The position numbers and the translations under genes are program-made. DNA of 64,000 nt from Zygnema cylindricum (taxonomy: Eukaryota; Streptophyta; Zygnematophyceae; Zygnematales; Zygnemataceae), in NCBI GenBank assembly GCA_037447655.1, contig JBBHKE010000165.1, positions 389,499-453,498 on the forward strand, in the 5' to 3' direction. How positions within the stretch are numbered: position 1 is the stretch's first letter; each line of letters opens with the position of its first letter. The notes beneath the pieces were generated by a model. That model saw nothing but the letters and a program-made list of their open reading frames with translations. It ran no database searches and was not told the DNA's origin. Positions 10,951 through 23,003 of the stretch are shown in pieces.

Positions 10951-12361
10951 TTGACTTCAATATTATATTAGAATGGATCAATGGACTTCTCTTCATTCAT
11001 CACCACTATGTGTTTTACCAAAATTATATCTCTCTTTTTCAAGTCATACACTCGGTATCCTTTTGTGCTCTCATCATATCCTACAAGATATCCTGGCTTC
11101 CCTCTCCCCTCTAACTTACATTTAGTCTTATAGGAATCCAAACTGTAGACTTGACTTCCGAACACTCTCAAACTAGACAAATCATGCTTTCTTCCTGTCC
11201 ACCTCTCATACGAAGTTTCCTCCTTATTTGCTGAAGTTAGGACTCTATTTTTGATGAAATTAGCATAGTTCATAGACTCCGTCCAAAACTACAACCCTAT
11301 CCTCTTATTAGTTAACATACTTCTGGACATATCTCCTAAAGTTCTATTCACTCTTTCTGCTACTCCATTTTGTTCCGGATTATAGGGAACAGTTTCCTCA
11401 TGATGAATTCCTTCTTCTTTAAGATATTCTTCAAATTCCCTTGAGGTGTATTCTTTCCCATTATCACTTCTTATCTCTTTTATTCAGGTTTCATGTAGCT
11501 TTTCACTCCATACTTTATACTCTTTGAAACATCTTAATACCTCTGACTTATGTCTGAGAAGTATACCTTCGTGTATCTAGACCAATCATCTGTGATGGTT
11601 AACATCCATCTCTTCCCCCCATGTGAAGCATACCTAGCAGGTCCACAAACATCAGTGTGAACTAGATCTAATACTTTCTCTCTCCTAAATGTGGTTGCCT
11701 TTGGAAATGGAAGTCTATGAATCTTCCCTTGGGCACATCTACTAGAATCATCAAAGGTCTCATCATCCTCAAAAGTAATACCCTCCACTATTCCCTGTTT
11801 CTTCATTTTCTTGAATCTATCTAGATGCACATGCCCCAACCTTTTATGCTAAAGCATCATGTCACTTGCAAACGAGTAGAGAACACTCTTTTCATTGCAA
11901 AGAACAATTCTGAACATTCCTTGACTGCCCTTCTTACCTATGAAATAAACCTCATCATCAAAGCTTGCTGTGAAGATTCCTTTCCTAGTTCCTGTTTCAA
12001 ACTCTTTTTCATCTAGGACAGCTGTAAAGACTAGGTTCTTGCTAAGATGTGGAATGTAAAGAACGTCTGAGGGTGTTATAATTGAGGCCTTACCATCAAC
12101 TAGAACCTTCAAGTCAACAGTTCCAACAAGACTTGTGGTCTCTACTCTACCATCTCCGTACTCTATCTCAACTGTTGGGATCTTTCTCAGTTTAGTGAAC
12201 CACCACTGATCTTTGCAAATATGCATTGAAGCCCCTGAGTCTATGATCCACCCATCCTCGCGTGGATCCCTCTTACCTCCGAAAGCAAACTTTTGTCTCC
12301 GTGGAATGTCGACATGCTTTTCAGTGTTTTTCGGATTAAGAAGAAGCTCCTCAAGCTCCTC
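10951..12361 (-). pseudogene. pol: B1 pol: protease and integrase
   Basis: The protease active site reads WIIDSGASMH (about 12225-12260), which is the copia D-S-G-A type. It is followed by VLYIPHLSKNLV. The GAG-pre-integrase zinc region has LGHVHLDRFKKM and CAQGK (11534-11839). The integrase core starts LVHTDVCGPA with ITDDWSRYTKVYF. The C-terminal part, ANFIKNRVL, YERWTGRK, LRVFGSQVYSLD, GYRVYDL, is at 10968-11273. Stops and frameshifts separate the blocks, but most motifs are legible, so damage is light. Confidence 0.88.
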
Positions 12362-13473
12362 TTATGGTTCAGTTTTTCCTTCTACTTCCTCATCATGAAC
12401 TTGAGTCAGGAAAGCCTTTTTCTTTCCTCCATCTCTTGAGGTTCCTTGACCATCTTTTAGTCGAAGATCTGCAAGTTTGATACAATATGCCATATAGTGT
12501 CCCGGTTTCTTGCAGAAGTGACATAATCCTCCTCGAGAAGTTCCTCTCCCCTGTCTATCAAATCTGCCACCTCCTTGTCCTCTTCCACCAAAGTTTTGAT
12601 AGGGATCTTTCCCTCTCTCCTCATCACGCTTCCGCCAATCAGCTTTGCAGACAATGCTTGAACACATGGACTCCCTCTCCTAAGCTCTATGGTGCTTTCT
12701 TTCACTAAAATCATTCCCACTGTGTCATCCCAATTCCAATTGCTATCTCCTATGTCCTGCAATCGGTTCATGATATTCTCATACTCTTTAGGTAGTTTCA
12801 TCATTAATGTGTTTACTCTTTGTCTCTCGGACCATGAGTTACCTACACTCTCTAACTCTCCAAATAAATCCTCTAAATCATTTCAATAATTATTCATACT
12901 TCCTCCCTTATAAGTATAAGCTGCAATCTTATTTTCGGCCAACTGTTGTTGCTGCAATGATCCACTCTTATATTTGTTAACTAGTGATATCCAAATCTGA
13001 GATGAAGATTCGACATGCATAGGGGGAATGGCAATGCCCTTTGCCACACTTTTAAGAATTAAGAGCTTAGCAACCTTGTCTTTGTAGTTCCACTTTTCAT
13101 ACTTTGATCTTTCGGTCTGAACCCTTGTCGTTGTTGCTGGTGGTGCTGCTGCCGGTATCGCCTCCGGCAATGGTGTCACTTGAGTTGGAACTCCTCCCTT
13201 TTCTCCTTCCATGACAATCTCCTCTCCTTCCTCATCTTCATCCTCGGTGATGGTGGCAGATGTTCTACCAACTGTAGAGGCGGAGGTGCCAGAAAAACGT
13301 GTCCCTCCAAACCCTTGTGGAGGTGGGCATCGAATTTGTCCAGACACTATGCCCCATAGATGCTTCTCAAATAGTTCTCCCTCCATCATAATTTCCCAAT
13401 AAAGAAATTTTGATCCATCAAATATGGGCACCCTAGAGGTTGGGTCCATAACCTGAAATTCTGTGGTATCCAT
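12362..13473 (-). pseudogene. gag: B1 gag, lightly broken
   Basis: The start codon at 13473 lies in the LTR. The frame MDTTEFQVMDPTSRVPIFDG crosses the primer site without a stop. The first open frame is 196 residues (12883-13473), ending at a TGA after YKGGSMNNY, where the sister copies have a cysteine codon. The second (12457-12804) continues NDLEDLFGELE and MMKLPKEYENI. A frameshift leads to the third (12362-12667), with an RG-rich stretch and an intact zinc knuckle CHFCKKPGHYMAYC. Three lesions in total separate it from an uninterrupted gag. Confidence 0.88.
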
Positions 13474-14339
13474 TGACCCACAGAATGAGCAGCCTATGTA
13501 AAGCCTCTAGGATAATATTTTCCCCTTCCACTTTCCCACTGAATAAGTGCCGCCCAGGAAAAAAAATATTCTGACCACCCTCACCCCTGTGAGGACAAGA
13601 CTCCCTTAAGTCAAACGCAAAAAGAATCACTGAATTTGCTCCCTGAGCAGTAAGTTATGGCTGGTCAAAGATGACCTTTATAGTTACAAGCTCTCTTACA
13701 GAGAGGTACCTAAATCTCACTAAGTCTTGGTCTGCCTACTCACGACTACCTACTACTAAACCCTAGTCCAATAGGAACATTATATAGTACAAGAAGGTAC
13801 AATAGGAGATGTACTTATTGTACGGCCATTGTACGACATGGTCTACAAGGTGACACCTGTGAAATCGAGAGCCATGGTTCCTCCTCCCATCTTCTCTGGT
13901 ATCAAATAATGTGGCGCCATCTGGCACCGCGTGACGCTATCTCTAAATGACGCCAAAAGCTCACTTCGCGTGGCGGCTACAATTCCGGCCGTCCGATCAA
14001 AACATATTTTACATGGTTCAGATTCGCGTACATGCATGAATTGCTCCTTTTCGTTAGTCTACAGTTAATTAGCTGTCGCGGTAATGTTTATATATCTTTA
14101 AAACCCAGCGCGTGTCTTGTTTTGTAGCGCCTTAATGGTTAAGGTGCTCGGCTATAGAGAATCCAGAGCTCGCAGGTCCAAATCTAGACCAAGGCAACAT
14201 TTAAGTAAAATATCCTCTACTTCAAAATCTGCCACTTTCTAAATATGGCGGCAGCCATGGCGCGCCTTTGATTCTCACTCTCTTTCTTGAAAGCAAAACT
14301 AAAATAGAGAAGTGAACTATTAATTACCTCTTTTCAACA
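13454..14339 (-). repeat. 5' LTR of B1
   Basis: The LTR is 886 bp and about 98% identical by eye to 8141-9027. It is followed on the minus strand by a primer site, GGTTATGGACCCAACC, that differs at two positions from the family A version. Confidence 0.92.
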
Positions 14340-15857
14340 TAAATCTTCTTCAACCGCATATTTATGTAGTGAACGCTTCACTGTCTATACGCACCTTTTG
14401 GCCAAACAGTCAGCTTGTGGGTGGTCACGGGGTGTCAGCTAATGGTCGATGAGGCATTTTTCCATAAGGTTGGAAAATTCTCCAGCAAATTCGGAGCCTT
14501 GGCCGGTTAGAACCTCCGTTGGCGCCCAAAATTTTGATAACACCCATTGCAAAAAGGCGTTTGTAATTGCCTTGGACTCCTTCTTGTGCAACACCACCAA
14601 CTCAATCTATTTGGAGAAATGTTCGATCATGACCAACACAAAGCGGTTTCCGCGCCTCCAAGTTGGAAGAGGTCCTAAAAGGTCCAAAGACCATCTATAA
14701 AACATTCCCCGGATTGGCAACGAATGAAGCTCCATCTTCGAAAGCTGCTTTGACATGGTCACGGAAGAGCATGTCTATATGATTGGTTGACCTAAGTCCG
14801 CAACCCGTGCCACCAATAACACCCAACAACCAGGGAAGTGGTTCTTTTCTGCCCGAAATGTCCGCATTGCTGATGAAGGCGAGTGATTAGAGTTTCTCGA
14901 TCTGATGGGGGAGGAACCACTTTCCTGGTTCCGTCAGCCTATTTCTGGAGGAGAATGCCTCGGTCCCAGTCATACGCCGCCATCCGGGTCTAAACATGGA
15001 AAAATTGAGCTCTAGCAAGGTGGGAGATTGGGGATCCTTGCTGAATGGATTGGAGAGAATCACGGTCATTCCAAATGTCCTACCTTCAAGCTTTTATCGT
15101 TGCTTGTCCCTCTACGTCTGCCGCATAAGTCAACAGTTCCCCCCCTGATCGAGGAAGCTAGATAAAGGCAGATGAGGCTCTAATAATTTCCAAACTAATC
15201 TTCGAGTCCTCATCGTGCCGAGCGCCGGTGGATTCCACCGTCAAAGGATCGCGATTATGGCTAAGTCCATCAACATTCGCGTGGATTTCCATTACCCGAA
15301 GGATAATACTGAAATCATATTCCCGCAGAATCAAAACCGAACTGGCGAGTTTGCCAGTTAACTTACTGATTTCTAATAGCTATTTAAGAGGTTGATGGTT
15401 CGTAATAAGTGTGAACTGGACCCCGTATAAAAAGGGCCAGAAATGCTCTATTGCCCAAAAAGCTGCGAGGAGCTCAATATGGTAACTGCTGTAGTTTCTC
15501 TTCGCCCTATTGTTACTGCTGCTGGCATAAGCCACAACATACTCAGCTTCGGCGTTAGCAATTTGAGCCAAAACTGCCACCAATGAAAACCTACTCCAAT
15601 CATTGTAAAGGAGGAAAGATGGTTTTTGGTGATCAAGCATTTAGAGCACAAGGTGCTGTTTCATTGAATCCTTCAAGAACTCAAAGGCAATCTGCTGTTC
15701 TCGGCCCACAACCACTCTTGGTCCTTCCGCAACATCTAATTGAGAGGGTGGGCGTTATTGATGAACTCGGGGATAAACTTTCGGTAATAGATTGCCAGGC
15801 TAAGAAATGTTCAAAGTGCCGAGATCTCTTGTGGTGGAGGAAGCGCCTCAAGGGACG
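14340..15857 (-). pseudogene. pol: Gypsy pol: RT thumb, RNase H and integrase core
   Basis: From right to left on the minus strand: RT thumb remnant YYRKFIPEFINNAHPLN (near 15800); RNase H MLDHQKPSFLLYNDWSRFSL, YVVAYASSSNNRAKRNYSSYHIELLAAFWAIEHF, FTLITNHQPLK (15380-15640); connection LTGKLASSVLILREYDFSII; integrase zinc region RLHQQCGHFGQKRT; integrase core RFVLVMIEHFSK, PTEVLTGQGSEF, RDHPQAD; then KRSLHKYAVEEDL at the B1 border. It is clearly Ty3/gypsy by domain order (integrase after RNase H). Many stops are present. The RT palm with its catalytic aspartates is not found. Confidence 0.9.
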
Positions 15858-16548
15858 TGAAATTTTGTGGTCTCTATTAACCCACAGAATGAGTAGCCTA
15901 TGTAAAGCCTCTAAGATAATATTTGACCCTTTCACTTTCCCACTGAATAAGTGCCGCCCAGGCATACAAATATTCTAACCGCCCTCACCCCTGTGAGGAC
16001 AAGACTCGCGTGAGTCAAACGCAAAAAGAATAACTAAATTTTCTCCCCTGAGGAGTAAGTTATGTCTGGCCAAAGATGGCTTATAAATAAAAAAAGGTCA
16101 CTTTGAGAGAGGCGCCTCAAACACGCTAAGTCCGTTAACTCCTACTCAAAACTACTTACTACTCTACCCTCGGCCAATCAAAATGGTGTATAGTACATGA
16201 AGGTACAGTGGCCGATTATACTTCTTGTACGGCCATTGTACAACATGGCCTTGTGTTGGACACTTCTCAACATAGGAGCCATCGTTCCTCCTCCCATCCT
16301 TTCGGGCGTCCAATGATGTGGCGCCATGTGGCACAGCGCGCTGCTATTATCAAAAGCCGCCAAAGATTCATTCGAGTTTTGCAAGGGCAACAATTTCCGT
16401 TCAATCATGTATTTTACCTGGTTAGATTCGCGTCTGCGAGCGCTGTTTGACTATAGATGTCGTTTCGTCAAATTTGGTATGTTTTAATGAAAGTGACGTT
16501 TTGTGTAACACTTTATATGCATGGCAAACTGAATACGTGTATTGTTTG

Positions 16549-16612
16549 TTAACGCCTTAATAGTTAAGGTATACGTCTATGTAATACTATGCAGACCTGG
16601 GTTCAAATCTCG
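16549..16612 (+). other. tRNA-like module in B2 LTR (antisense)
   Basis: The segment contains TTAATAGTTAAGG (A-box/D-arm-like) and, at 16600-16611, GGTTCAAATCTC, which matches the B-box consensus GGTTCRANTCC apart from one inserted base. A short T run follows. The spacing is tRNA-like. No mature tRNA fold was found. Confidence 0.5.
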
Positions 16613-16692
16613 TTCAGGGTAACTTTTGACAATCTATTAATTTGACAGCCTGTCTACTTGTTTCTTTCTGACTATGGCGGCAGCCATGGTGA

Positions 16693-16716
16693 CTCTCTCT
16701 CTCTCTCTCTCTCTCT
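16693..16716. repeat. (CT)12 microsatellite
   Basis: An uninterrupted CT dinucleotide run inside the B2 LTR. The corresponding site in B1 and B3 has only short CT stretches. Confidence 0.95.
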
Positions 16717-16879
16717 TCACTCTATAGTCTAAATTAAGAAGTGAATATTAATTACTTCTTTTCAACACTCCCCTAAATTCTTAGTCATTTTTCAATTTAA
16801 GTCCACAATTTTCTTTGTAGAATTTTAACTTAGGAGAAGGTAGCGGTTTTTTCATTCTGTCTGCAATCATCTCTTTATT

Positions 16880-18378
16880 ACTTTTATGAACCAATATAAT
16901 TATTTAATTCTCAACCTTCTTTGTGAAAAAACTTAGTGTTATATCGATATGTTTAGCTTTGAAATAGTATTTTGGATTAGCTGCGATAGAGATAGCAATT
17001 TGATTATCACAAAAAACATTATGAGTCCCAGATTTCATGAACCCAAATTCTTCGAGTAGAGATTTTACCCATATTAATTTTTTAGTGGTAGCACATAAAG
17101 CCATGTATTCAGCCTCCATAGTGGACTGAGCAACTGCTTTTTGTTGTTTGCTACTCCAACAGCATGCACCAGATCCAATTTGCAACACATATCCAGTTGT
17201 GTATCGTCTCAAATGCACATTCCTATAAATGGCATCACTCCAAGTGGTGATGTCGAGATGCTCCCCTCCCAAATGCGACCATAATTCCCTTGTTCCCACC
17301 AAATACCTCATCACTCTTTTGGCTGCTTCCTAGTCTCTTTTCCTAGGTTCATTTAGACTTCTACTGAGAACGCCTACAGCCGCAGCTTAGTCTGGACGTG
17401 TACAATTCATAAAGTAAATTAAACTGCCTACAATTTGCCTATAAGAAATTCCTTCCATAAACCTCTTTTCTTCCTCATCCATCTTATCATTCAAAATCAA
17501 TATCCCTCCCTCTTCACTCCCCTCCGATACTTTCTTTAGATCAATGGAAGTGGTACTGCCATTTGCTTTCTCCATTTGAAACTTTTCTAGCATATTACCA
17601 GTAGCTTCTTTCTAAGTGAGTCTTATAATTCTATTCCCTCTATCCCTCTCCATTTGAATCCCCAAAATGTATTTTGCTTCGCTGAGATCTTTCATGTCAA
17701 ACCGACTTCTCAAAAAATCTTGTTTGAGTTTGTTAATTTTATCTAAAGACTTGCTTAAGACTAACAAATCATCAACATAAATAGCAATAAATATCACTCC
17801 ATTTCCATCCTCAAATATATATATATGGAGTGATCTGAACTTATTCTAATGTATCCCAAACCTGTCAGAAATTGGTCCAATTTTATGTTCAATTTCCGAG
17901 GGGCTTGCTTAAGGCCATAAAATGATTTTATCAGTTTGCACACCTTGCTTTAAACTCCACATTCCACAAATCCTTCCGGTTTCCTCATGTAGATTTTTTC
18001 TTCCAACTCTCCGCGTAAGATTGCGGTCTTAATATCCATCTGGTGTATTTTCATATCCTCTACAGCGGCTAAACTTAAGAGGATTATGACACCAACCTAG
18101 CCTTATATCTTTCAATGGTATTATCTGGGTTTAGTTTAAACTTAAACAACCCACTTACATCCAATCGGTTTTTTTGTCCGATGGACAACCCACCAACACC
18201 CATGTATTAGCTTCCATGATAGAGGCCATTTCTTCATTGATGGCAGTGATCAACCGGCTCCTTTTTTGGGTATTTATGGCCTCGAAGTATGTCTAAGGTT
18301 CTTCTGGGTGAGACATCTTTGTGAGTTTGTTATTTATATGTTTTTTTTGAAGTCGTTTACTACTTTATTTTTCTCTTT
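16880..18378 (-). pseudogene. pol: B2 pol: reverse transcriptase and RNase H
   Basis: RNase H is well preserved as one 136-residue frame (16904-17314), from MRYLVGTRELWSHLGGEH through SGACCWSSKQQKAVAQSTMEAEYMALCATTKKLIWVKSLLEEF to HIDITLSFFTKK. The RT palm, IYVDDLLVLSKSLDKINKLKQDF, is at 17612-17797 and the thumb at 17387-17593. The region upstream to about 18378 shows the remaining RT with several stops and a deletion between the palm's first motif and the linker. Confidence 0.85.
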
Positions 18379-20046
18379 CAAAATCTGACGCTGGTATGGA
18401 AGGCATCCTTGGGTTTTGTTTGCGGAAGATTTTCATCTCCGTTATCTTCCAATTCTGGTGTTTCATCAAGTTCCTCGTTGGTTTCCATTTCGTATTGTGG
18501 TGTTACCTCGGATGTTGTCTTTTCTTCCTTCTCCTTTGGTACATCTGCAGATTTTTCCTTCTCCTTGTCTTCCTTCTCTTCATTTCCCAAGTCAAAGTTA
18601 GAATACTGACCCGATTCAAATCTGATTTTGACTTCTTTGTTATATTTGAATGGATTAATAGACTTTACTTCATTCATCACCACTATGTGATTTACCAAAA
18701 TGACATCTCTCTTTTTCAAGTCATACACTCGATATCCTTTTGTGCTCTCATCATATCCTATAAGATATCCTGGTTTCCCTCTTCCCTCTAACATCTATTT
18801 AGTCTTATCGGAATCAAAACTTTAGAATTGACTTCTGAACACTCTCAAACTAGACAAATCTGGTTTTCTTCCCATCCACCTTTCATACGGGGTTTCCTCC
18901 TTATTTGCCGAAGTTAGCACTTTTTTTTTGATGAAGTTAGCATAGTTCATAGACTCAGCCCAAAACTGCAATCCTATTCTTAAATCAGTTTGCATACTTC
19001 TGGACATATCTCTTAGAGTTCTATTCACTCTTTCTGCTACTCCATTTTATTCCGGATTATAAGGAACGGTTTTCTCATGATGGATTCATTATTATTTAAG
19101 AAATTCTTCAAATTCCTTTGAGGTGTATTCTTTCCCATTATCACTTCTTATCTCTTTTATTCAGGTTTCATATAATTTTTCACTCCATACTTTGTATTCT
19201 TTGAAACATCTTAGAACCTCTGACTTATGTCTAAGAAAATATACCTGAGTAAATCTAGACTATTCATCGGTAATGGTTAACATCCATCTTTTCCCCCCAT
19301 GTGAAACATCCCTAGCTGGTCCCAAAACATGAGTGTGAACTAGATCTTATACTTTTTCTCTTCTAAATATGGATGCCTTTGGAAATGGAAGTCTATGAAT
19401 CTTCCCTTGGGCACATCCACTACAATCATCTGAGGTCTCATCATCTCCAAACTGAAGTCCATCCACTATTCATTTTTTCTTCATTTTCTTTAATCTATCT
19501 AGATTCACATGCCCCAACCTCTTGTGCCAAAGCATCATATCACTTCTACAAGAGTAGAGAACACCCTTTTCATTGCAAAGTTCAATTTTGAACATTCCTT
19601 AACTACCCTTTTCAGCTATGAAATAAACCTCATTATCAAAGCTAGCTGTGACGATTCCTTTCTTAGTTCCTGTTTCGAACTCTTTTTCATCTAGAACAAA
19701 TGTAAGAGACTAGATTCTTGCTAAGCTTTGGACTGTAAAGAACATCTAAGAGTGTTACAATTGAAGCCATTCCATCAACTAGAACATATAAATCAAGTGA
19801 TTCAACAAGACTTGTGGTTTCTACTCTACCATCTCCATACTCTATCTCAACTTTTGGAATTTTTCTTAATTTAGTAAACCACCTCTTATCTTTGCACATA
19901 TGCATTGAGGCACCTGGGTCTATCATCCACCCATCCTCAAGTGGATCCCTCTTACCTCTGAAAGCACACTTTTGTCTCCATGAATTGTCTACATGCTTGT
20001 TAGTGGTTTTTGGTTTAAGAAGAAGCTCCTCAAGCTCCTCTTCCAG
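18379..20046 (-). pseudogene. pol: B2 pol: protease, integrase and acidic linker
   Basis: The protease site, MIDPGASMHMCKDKRWF (near 19926), has DPG in place of the D-S-G of B3, so the catalytic triad is mutated. The following open frame spans 19687-19926. GAG-pre-integrase and the integrase core lie at 19000-19690 and are badly interrupted. The integrase C-terminus and a glutamate/lysine-rich linker form ORF 18378-18794. Opposite-strand serine- and phenylalanine-rich frames here are shadows of that linker. Confidence 0.82.
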
Positions 20047-21149
20047 TTAGGTTACGTCATCTTGTTCCTCGTCATGAACTTGAGTCAGAAAAGTTTTTTT
20101 CTTTCCTCCATCTTTTGTGGAACGTTGTCCATCTTTGAGTTGAAGATTTGCAAGCTTAACACAATCTGCCATATAATATCTCGGTTTTTTGCAGAAGTGA
20201 CATAATCCACCACAAAGAGCTCCTCTCCCTTGTCGATCAAATCTGCCACCTCCTTGTCTTTTTCCTCCAAAGTTTTGATAAGGATCCTTTCCCTTTTCCT
20301 CATCATGCTTTCGCCAATCAAATCGTGCAGCCAATGCTTGAACACTCGGACTTCTTCTCCTAAGTTCTATGGTACTCTCTTTCACTAAAGTCATCCCCAC
20401 TGTATCATCCCAATTCCAATTGCTATCACCTAGATCCTGCAACCGATTAATGATATTCTCATACTCTTAAGGTAGTTTCATTATCAGTGTATTTACTCTT
20501 TGTCTCTCAGACCATGAGTTACCTGCGCTCTCTAGTTCTCCAAATAATGCTCCTAAGTCATTGCAATAATCATTCATACTTCCTCCCTTATAAGTATAAG
20601 CTGAAATCTTATTTTCTCCAGCTGTTGCTGCTACACTGACCCACTCTTATATTTGTTAACTAGAGATACCCAAATCTGAGGGGAAGATCTAAAATGCATA
20701 AGGGGAATGGCAATACCCCTTCACTACACTTTTGAGAATTAAGAGCTTAGCCACCTTGTCCTTATAGTTCAAATTTTCAAATTCTGACCGTTCGGTTTGA
20801 CTCTCGTCATCATTGCTGGTTCTATTGCTGCCGTTATCGTCCTTGACAACAGAGTCCCTCGAGAAGCAACTTCTCCCTTTTCTCCTTCCATGATTATTTC
20901 CTCCCCTTCCTCGTCATCGTTGGTGATGGTGGTTGATGTTTAAACAGCTGTTGTGACGGAGGTGCGAGAAAAACGTGTTCTTCCAAACTTAGGTGGAGGT
21001 GGGCATCAAATTTGCCTGGACACTACGCCCCATAGGTGCTTCTCAAAAAATTCTTCCTCCATCATCATTTCCCAATAAAGAAAGTCTGATCCATTAAATA
21101 AAGGCAACCTAGAGGGTTGGCCCATAACTTAAAATTATGTGGTCTCCAT
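20047..21149 (-). pseudogene. gag: B2 gag, broken
   Basis: Gag would start at 21149 in the LTR, but a TAA follows four codons later. A legible part at 20047-20442 includes MQDLGDSNWNWDDTVGMTLVKESTIELRR, a basic region and a zinc knuckle CHFCKKPRYYMADC in which the histidine-flanking residues are altered (histidine replaced by tyrosine). The capsid part at 20450-21100 has several frameshifts. Confidence 0.8.
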
Positions 21150-21763
21150 TAACCCACAGAATGAGCAGCCTATGTAAAGCCTCTAGGATAATATTTTACC
21201 CTTTCACTTTCCCACTAAATAAGTGCCGCCCAGGCACACAAATATTCTAACCGCCCTCACTCATGTGAGGACAAGACTCCCCTGAGTCAAACGCAAAAAA
21301 AATCACTAAATTTGCTCCCTTAAGGAGTAAGTTATGGCTGGCTAAAGATGGCCTATAAATACAAAAGGTCACCTGGAGAGAGGCGCCTCAAACACGCTAA
21401 GTCCCTTAACACCTACTCACAACTACTTACTACTCTACCCTCGGCCAATCAAAAGGGTGTATAGTACAAGAAGGTACAGTGGCGATTGTACTTCTTGTAC
21501 GGCCATTGTACAACATGGCCTTCTGGTCGACACTTGTCAACATGGGAGCCATCGTTCCTCCTCCCATCATTTCCGGCTTCTAATGATGTGGCGCCACCTA
21601 GCAAAGCGCGCCGCTTTATTCGAAAGCAGCCAAAGATTCATTCGGGTTTGGCGGCAGCGACGATGTTTGTTTGATCATGTATTTTAAACGATTAGATTCG
21701 CGTCTGCGAGCGTCGTTTGACTACAGATGTTGTTTCGTCAATTTTGGTATGTTTTAATGAAAG
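21130..21763 (-). repeat. 5' LTR of B2, truncated
   Basis: This is the gag-proximal 634 bp of a family B LTR. It ends where a plus-oriented TGATATAGAAATTAATGG fragment starts, so the outer ~275 bp are gone. Confidence 0.85.
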
Positions 21764-22554
21764 TGATATAGAAATTAATGGTTTTTTAAAGTATTTTCTA
21801 GGTCTGAATAGAAATAAGAAAAGAAGCCGAGGCAGTCTACCTCTAACTTCTCTCTCCAACTCTCAAACTTGTCGCTGTCACTGAGAAATTGGAGAGGGAG
21901 CTATAGCCATGGCTACCAAGGCTATCCAGAGGTTTACAAGAAAATATATTTTAGTTAGGGGTTTTATTTACTAAAAGATATGTGCCGGCCACAGGATCTG
22001 ATCCTGGTACCTTCCTGGTACCTACAGGACGACAAACAGCGGGTAGCCGTTAGGCTTAGCCGTTAAGTCTAGAAGTACTGTTACGTAATATAGGGTTTGA
22101 TAATTATTTAAACATTTAAACGTAGGATAGTTCATTTAACTGTTTACGGGAGACATATATCCAGTAAATGTAAAAGTACAGATTCCGGTACGGATACGAA
22201 ACCAATATCGCGCATTTATTTCTTTAGTGAAACGAATACCGCGCATGTATTTATTACGGATACGATTAAATGTGAATTTAATCCGACGGCCGGAATTACA
22301 CCGAGATCCCGGAAGAGGATTTCTGCGGTTTGTGGTCATCGCCACATTGGATGTCACGTGGCGGAATGACATTGTATCGCGGCATCTCCGAAGATTAAGG
22401 GAGCGAATCCGGACATACCACGTGTCGACATTTTGGCCATGTCGTACAGTGTCCGTACAAAAAGTACACCGGCAGCTATACTTTTGTGTACGGAACTGAA
22501 ATCTGATAGGCTCTGTACATAAGTAGATAGAGTCTGTGAAAGAGATAGGTGAGT
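21764..22554 (+). repeat. Plus-oriented LTR fragment next to minisatellite
   Basis: The start, with GAAATTAATGG and TATTTTCTAGGTCTG, resembles the start of the C LTR at 26963. The fragment contains a CACGTG box at about 22358 and a GTAC-rich part at 22440-22495. The leader region with hairpins is missing; instead a 15-bp repeat array follows. No gene is seen. Confidence 0.65.
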
Positions 22555-22582
22555 ACGCATATTCGAGCTGAACAAGAACTCA

Positions 22583-22852
22583 CAATATGTGATCCGACAA
22601 TGTACGAACCGACAAGATGTGAACCAACAATATATGAACCTACAAGATATGAACTGCAAATGTACGAACCGACAATATATTCAAAGACAATATACAAACC
22701 GAAAACATGTGAACGAATAATATATGAACGTAGAGGATATGAATTGCCAAAGTACGAACGGACAATAGATGAATCGAAAACCTATTAAGTGACAATACAT
22801 GCATTGGAAATATATGAACTAACAATATCTCAACCAACAATATATGAACGGA
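22583..22852. repeat. 15-bp minisatellite, 18 units
   Basis: There are eighteen consecutive units of exactly 15 bp, consensus CAATATATGAACCGA, with many substitutions between units but no insertion or deletion. On the plus strand units 1-13 stay open and read as a pentapeptide repeat of the Y-E-P-T-I type (frame 22549-22788) until a TAA in unit 14. The minus strand is also open over most of the array. I know no protein family that this matches. Confidence 0.9.
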
Positions 22853-23003
22853 CAACGAAAAAAAGGGAGAGAGTAGAGATTAAAGACCAAGAGGGAGAGA
22901 AAGAGGGGGCGTGGAGAGACAAAAAAAAAGATGAACGGGGGAAAAAAAACAAGCTAGATAGGAAAAAAAAAAACGGTGTTTTAGTGTGTCTAACACTAAT
23001 AAC
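22853..23003 (+). other. Purine-rich spacer
   Basis: A strongly A/G-rich stretch with several A runs of 8-11 bases lies between the minisatellite and the next LTR fragment. No coding or structural feature was recognised. Confidence 0.6.

Larger units (their letters stand above)
8141..14339 (-). mobile_element. Copia-like element B1, full length
   Basis: B1 is a 6.2 kb minus-strand element with two LTRs (8141-9027 and 13454-14339), about 98% identical by eye, and internal order gag-PR-IN-RT-RNase H. It splits the gypsy integrase frame between KRSLHKYAVEEDL (right) and REWDRRVPSIAMGYRF (left). A clean 5-bp target duplication is not evident (right flank TAAAT, left flank CCCGC). The near-identical LTRs make it one of the youngest insertions here, yet its pol carries stops. 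Confidence 0.92.
15858..16767 (-). repeat. 3' LTR of B2
   Basis: The LTR is 910 bp and belongs to family B. It includes a (CT)12 run at 16693-16716 absent from B1, and a tRNA-like module at 16549-16612 whose B-box, GGTTCAAATCTC, is close to the canonical consensus. Confidence 0.88.
15858..21763 (-). mobile_element. Copia-like element B2, 5' LTR truncated
   Basis: B2 is a minus-strand family B element inserted in gypsy RT. The 3' LTR is complete (15858-16767). The 5' LTR is cut at about 21763, where a plus-oriented LTR fragment begins. The possible left target duplication is GGACG (15853-15857); the right one is lost. B2 is more decayed than B1, and its LTRs differ visibly. Confidence 0.88.

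Noticed and set aside
18378-18794. Opposite-strand frames rich in Ser/Phe (for example 18396-18791 and 10617-10932)
   Set aside because: They are shadows of the acidic linker between integrase and RT on the minus strand and recur only because that linker recurs.
22583-22852. Short regular repeats that could be a CRISPR array
   Set aside because: Units are contiguous with no spacers, diverged, and in a eukaryotic retrotransposon context. It is a minisatellite.
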